Shown piece by piece: positions 62,031 through 64,000 of a DNA stretch of 64,000 nucleotides. Every line of letters begins with the position of its first letter. Position 1 is the stretch's first letter. Both the position numbers and the translations under genes were made by a program. The notes under the pieces were generated by a model, which worked only from the letters and a program-made list of their open reading frames with translations, did no database searches and was not told where the DNA came from. This DNA comes from Jeotgalibaca sp052266715 (GTDB lineage Bacteria > Bacillota > Bacilli > Lactobacillales > Aerococcaceae). The DNA is taken from NCBI GenBank assembly GCA_052266715.1, contig JBQPRB010000001.1. One strand, 5' to 3'.

Positions 62031-63173
62031 CTAATACTCCTTTTGTCCTTCAAGCCATGGTTTTGTGATCATCCTTCTTTGAGAATCAGATGAACCACCA
62101 TAGATAGCCGTCACCTTCGCATCGCGGGTATATCTTTCGATTTCACTATCTTTCATGTAGCCATAGCCACCCGTGAGCTGGATGATTGATTCGGTCGCTT
62201 CAACCGCAACATTGGCGGTCAGGAGTTTTGCCATTGCAACTTCGATTGAATTTTGTGTATCTTCCTTAATAACCATCCTCACAAATGCTTCCGATGAATA
62301 GATACTCGTTTTTATGTCCGCCATTTTTTGTTGGGTGGATTGGTTATCGATAAGTCGATTGCCGAATTTACGAACCAGGCTCATATAATCCAATCCTTTT
62401 TCAAAGGTTCCTTGTGAAATACCAACTGCCTGCATAGCTACTGACAATTTCATCAGATTCATCGTAAATTCCACTTGAGCTGATCCGTTTAGGGTATCTC
62501 CGAGTAATGAATCACGTGAAACCCTTACGTTTTCGAGCGTAACGGAAGCTACGGGTAAAGATTTTATCCCCATTTTAGCCATTGGTTCTGAAATCTTTAC
62601 CCCATTTGCTTTAGAATCAATCAAGAAAATACCAAGTTCCTCCGTACCGTCACTTTGTTTACATTTAGCAGTGATAAACAATAGATCTGCGATTGGTGCG
62701 TTGGATATGTATTTCTTGACGCCATCAATAACCCAGCCGTTTTCTGTTTCTGTAGCTGTGGTATGAATATAAAAGGAATCGCCTCTTTCATTCTCCTCCG
62801 TCAGACCAAATCCTCCGTAAAGTTCACCGTTAACCAAACCCGTTAAGTACTTCTTTTTTTGTCCCTCTGTTCCGAATTGCGCGATGGGCGTGACAGCATA
62901 AAATCCCTGCGTCAACAAGATACTTGCTAAGGCCGCAAATTTCTTGGATACAATTCGGATGGTTTCAAAAAAAGCTGATAAATCTTCAGCGGAATTTGAA
63001 GTAAGCAATGAGAAATAACCATTTTGGAAGAAATAACGCATTTCTTCGTGCGGAAATTCATCCGTTTCATCATAATGACGCGCAATGGGAGCCAGTGTCT
63101 GGTTTGCATACTCTTCCACGGCTTCTATAAATGGTTGGGATTTTGAATGGTCTGAGGGCATCGAAAAAGTCAT
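62031..63173 (-). CDS. Acyl-CoA dehydrogenase
   Basis: 380 residues with the three-domain fold: N-terminal helices, a beta domain (GGFGLTEENERGDSFYI, FAD and substrate contacts) and a C-terminal four-helix domain ending in QLTGGYGYMKDSEIERYTRDAK. That end resembles the usual family form in which the catalytic glutamate is elsewhere. It oxidises acyl-CoA at C2-C3, handing electrons to an ETF, but no etfAB is seen in this window. ATG at 63173 (a TTG precedes it) after GGAAGG. Confidence 0.85.
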   Translation of the reverse strand: MTFSMPSDHSKSQPFIEAVEEYANQTLAPIARHYDETDEFPHEEMRYFFQNGYFSLLTSNSAEDLSAFFETIRIVSKKFAALASILLTQGFYAVTPIAQFGTEGQKKKYLTGLVNGELYGGFGLTEENERGDSFYIHTTATETENGWVIDGVKKYISNAPIADLLFITAKCKQSDGTEELGIFLIDSKANGVKISEPMAKMGIKSLPVASVTLENVRVSRDSLLGDTLNGSAQVEFTMNLMKLSVAMQAVGISQGTFEKGLDYMSLVRKFGNRLIDNQSTQQKMADIKTSIYSSEAFVRMVIKEDTQNSIEVAMAKLLTANVAVEATESIIQLTGGYGYMKDSEIERYTRDAKVTAIYGGSSDSQRRMITKPWLEGQKEY

Positions 63174-63199
63174 CAAGTTGCACCTTCCTTTTATTTTAA

Positions 63200-64000
63200 T
63201 TAGTCACGTTTAAGAATCAACGCGTTACCTTGTCCGCCACCGATACACAATGTCGCAAGACCAGTCTTCGCATCACGTTTCATCATTTCGTGTAATAGCG
63301 TCGTGATAATACGCGTTCCACTGGCTCCAATTGGGTGACCTAGAGAAATAGCTCCACCATTTACGTTAACGATATCCGTATTCAAGCCTAGTTCTTGGTT
63401 CACACAGATTGCTTCTGATGCGAATGCTTCGTTTGATTCAATCAAATCTAGATCAGCAACAGTTAAGCCGGCTTTTTCAAGCGCTTTTTTGGAAGCAGGG
63501 ATTGGACCTGTTCCCATAATTTGGGGATCTACACCCGCACTTGCGTATGAAGCGATTGTAGCCAATGGTTTGATTCCTAATTCTTCTGCTTTGTCTTTAG
63601 ACATCAAGATCATGATTGCTGCTGCATCGTTGATTGTTGATGCGTTACCAGCTGTGACTGTACCGCCATCTTTCTTAAAGGCTGGACGAAGTTTTTGTAA
63701 ACCTTCTAAAGTTGCACCAAAACGTGGGCCTTCGTCTTGGGTTACCATGATTGGCTCACCTTTACGTTGTGGTACGGCAATTGGAACAATCTCGTCATCG
63801 AATTTACCTGCTTTGATGGCAGCTTCGGCACGCAATTGGCTTTCCAATGCAAATGCATCTTGGTCTTCACGTGAAATATCAAATTTTTCAGCAATGTTTT
63901 CTGCCGTGATACCCATATGGTAATCATAAAAAGCATCCCATAGACCGTCATTAACCAAAGTGTCGATAACTTGACCATTTCCCATACGGCCACCCCAACG
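63200..64000 (-). CDS. Acetyl-CoA acetyltransferase (thiolase), 5' end outside the window
   Basis: The C-terminal 266 residues of a thiolase. DYHMGITAENIAEK, GGAISLGHPIGASG (catalytic His in GHP) and LCIGGGQG (second catalytic Cys) are clear. The first catalytic Cys lies beyond the window edge. It condenses or cleaves acyl-CoA units and heads the operon with the dehydrogenase and crotonase. Confidence 0.9.
   Translation of the reverse strand, partial: RWGGRMGNGQVIDTLVNDGLWDAFYDYHMGITAENIAEKFDISREDQDAFALESQLRAEAAIKAGKFDDEIVPIAVPQRKGEPIMVTQDEGPRFGATLEGLQKLRPAFKKDGGTVTAGNASTINDAAAIMILMSKDKAEELGIKPLATIASYASAGVDPQIMGTGPIPASKKALEKAGLTVADLDLIESNEAFASEAICVNQELGLNTDIVNVNGGAISLGHPIGASGTRIITTLLHEMMKRDAKTGLATLCIGGGQGNALILKRD

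Overview
The window reads as chromosome of a low-to-moderate-GC Gram-positive bacterium of the class Bacilli, most likely the order Lactobacillales (something like Carnobacteriaceae/Trichococcus). This is an inference from gene content and style: strong AGGAGG-type ribosome sites, many TTG and GTG starts, KtrAB/TrkAH potassium systems, RlmH, a YtnP-like lactonase and a lipoprotein-type LivJ. No rRNA, tRNA, CRISPR array or complete prophage was seen.

Layout. 1-7 kb: a small Cys-rich copper-binding type protein, an ABC-2 exporter, a KdgT-type permease, a DUF3267 membrane protein, a YghU-type glutathione transferase, and a divergent LysR/YeiH pair. 7.3-12 kb: a complete branched-chain amino-acid ABC transporter (livJ-H-M-G-F), with a hairpin in the livJ leader and an attenuator-like hairpin after livJ. 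12.3-22.3 kb: PnuC, a double rhodanese, a saccharopine-dehydrogenase-like enzyme, Ndk, a DUF1275 protein, an HSL-type esterase, a flavodoxin-like protein, a DUF5050-repeat lipoprotein coupled to a DUF998 protein, an FMN reductase and a ClC antiporter. 22.4-26.3 kb: an Arr-type rifampin ADP-ribosyltransferase beside a GC-richer IS200/IS605 element with a frameshifted TnpB, then decayed genes (5'-nucleotidase, a saccharopine-dehydrogenase scrap, a DUF1905 gene with an internal stop). 26.4-30.9 kb: a CPA1-type K+/H+ antiporter, a membrane protein, and a polyprenyl synthase plus UbiA prenyltransferase pair that could make demethylmenaquinone.

31-45.5 kb is a defence island on the minus strand: McrB-McrC, then HsdR, an unrecognised 949-residue protein, a one-domain HsdS, HsdM, full HsdS and a two-helix membrane protein. 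The hsdR promoter and a candidate promoter before mcrB share a 14-base block. 45.5-51.1 kb: a MarR-controlled ABC exporter, a DUF697 protein, and a nucleoside hydrolase plus ribokinase pair flanked by imperfect direct repeats. 51.8-59.1 kb: RlmH and a potassium cluster (two KtrB, one KtrA, TrkH, TrkA), with five DnaA-box-like sites in one intergenic region. 59.5-64 kb: a Glu-rich exported protein, a YtnP-like lactonase, and a crotonase / acyl-CoA dehydrogenase / thiolase operon cut by the window edge.

The most unusual signal is not a gene. Five intergenic regions (4.9, 7.2, 49.1, 51.6 and 59.3 kb) carry short words in alternating orientation at a nearly constant 50-52 base period. The word differs between most loci, but the geometry is kept. 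The strongest protein-level candidate for something undescribed is the 949-residue protein inside the type I restriction operon.
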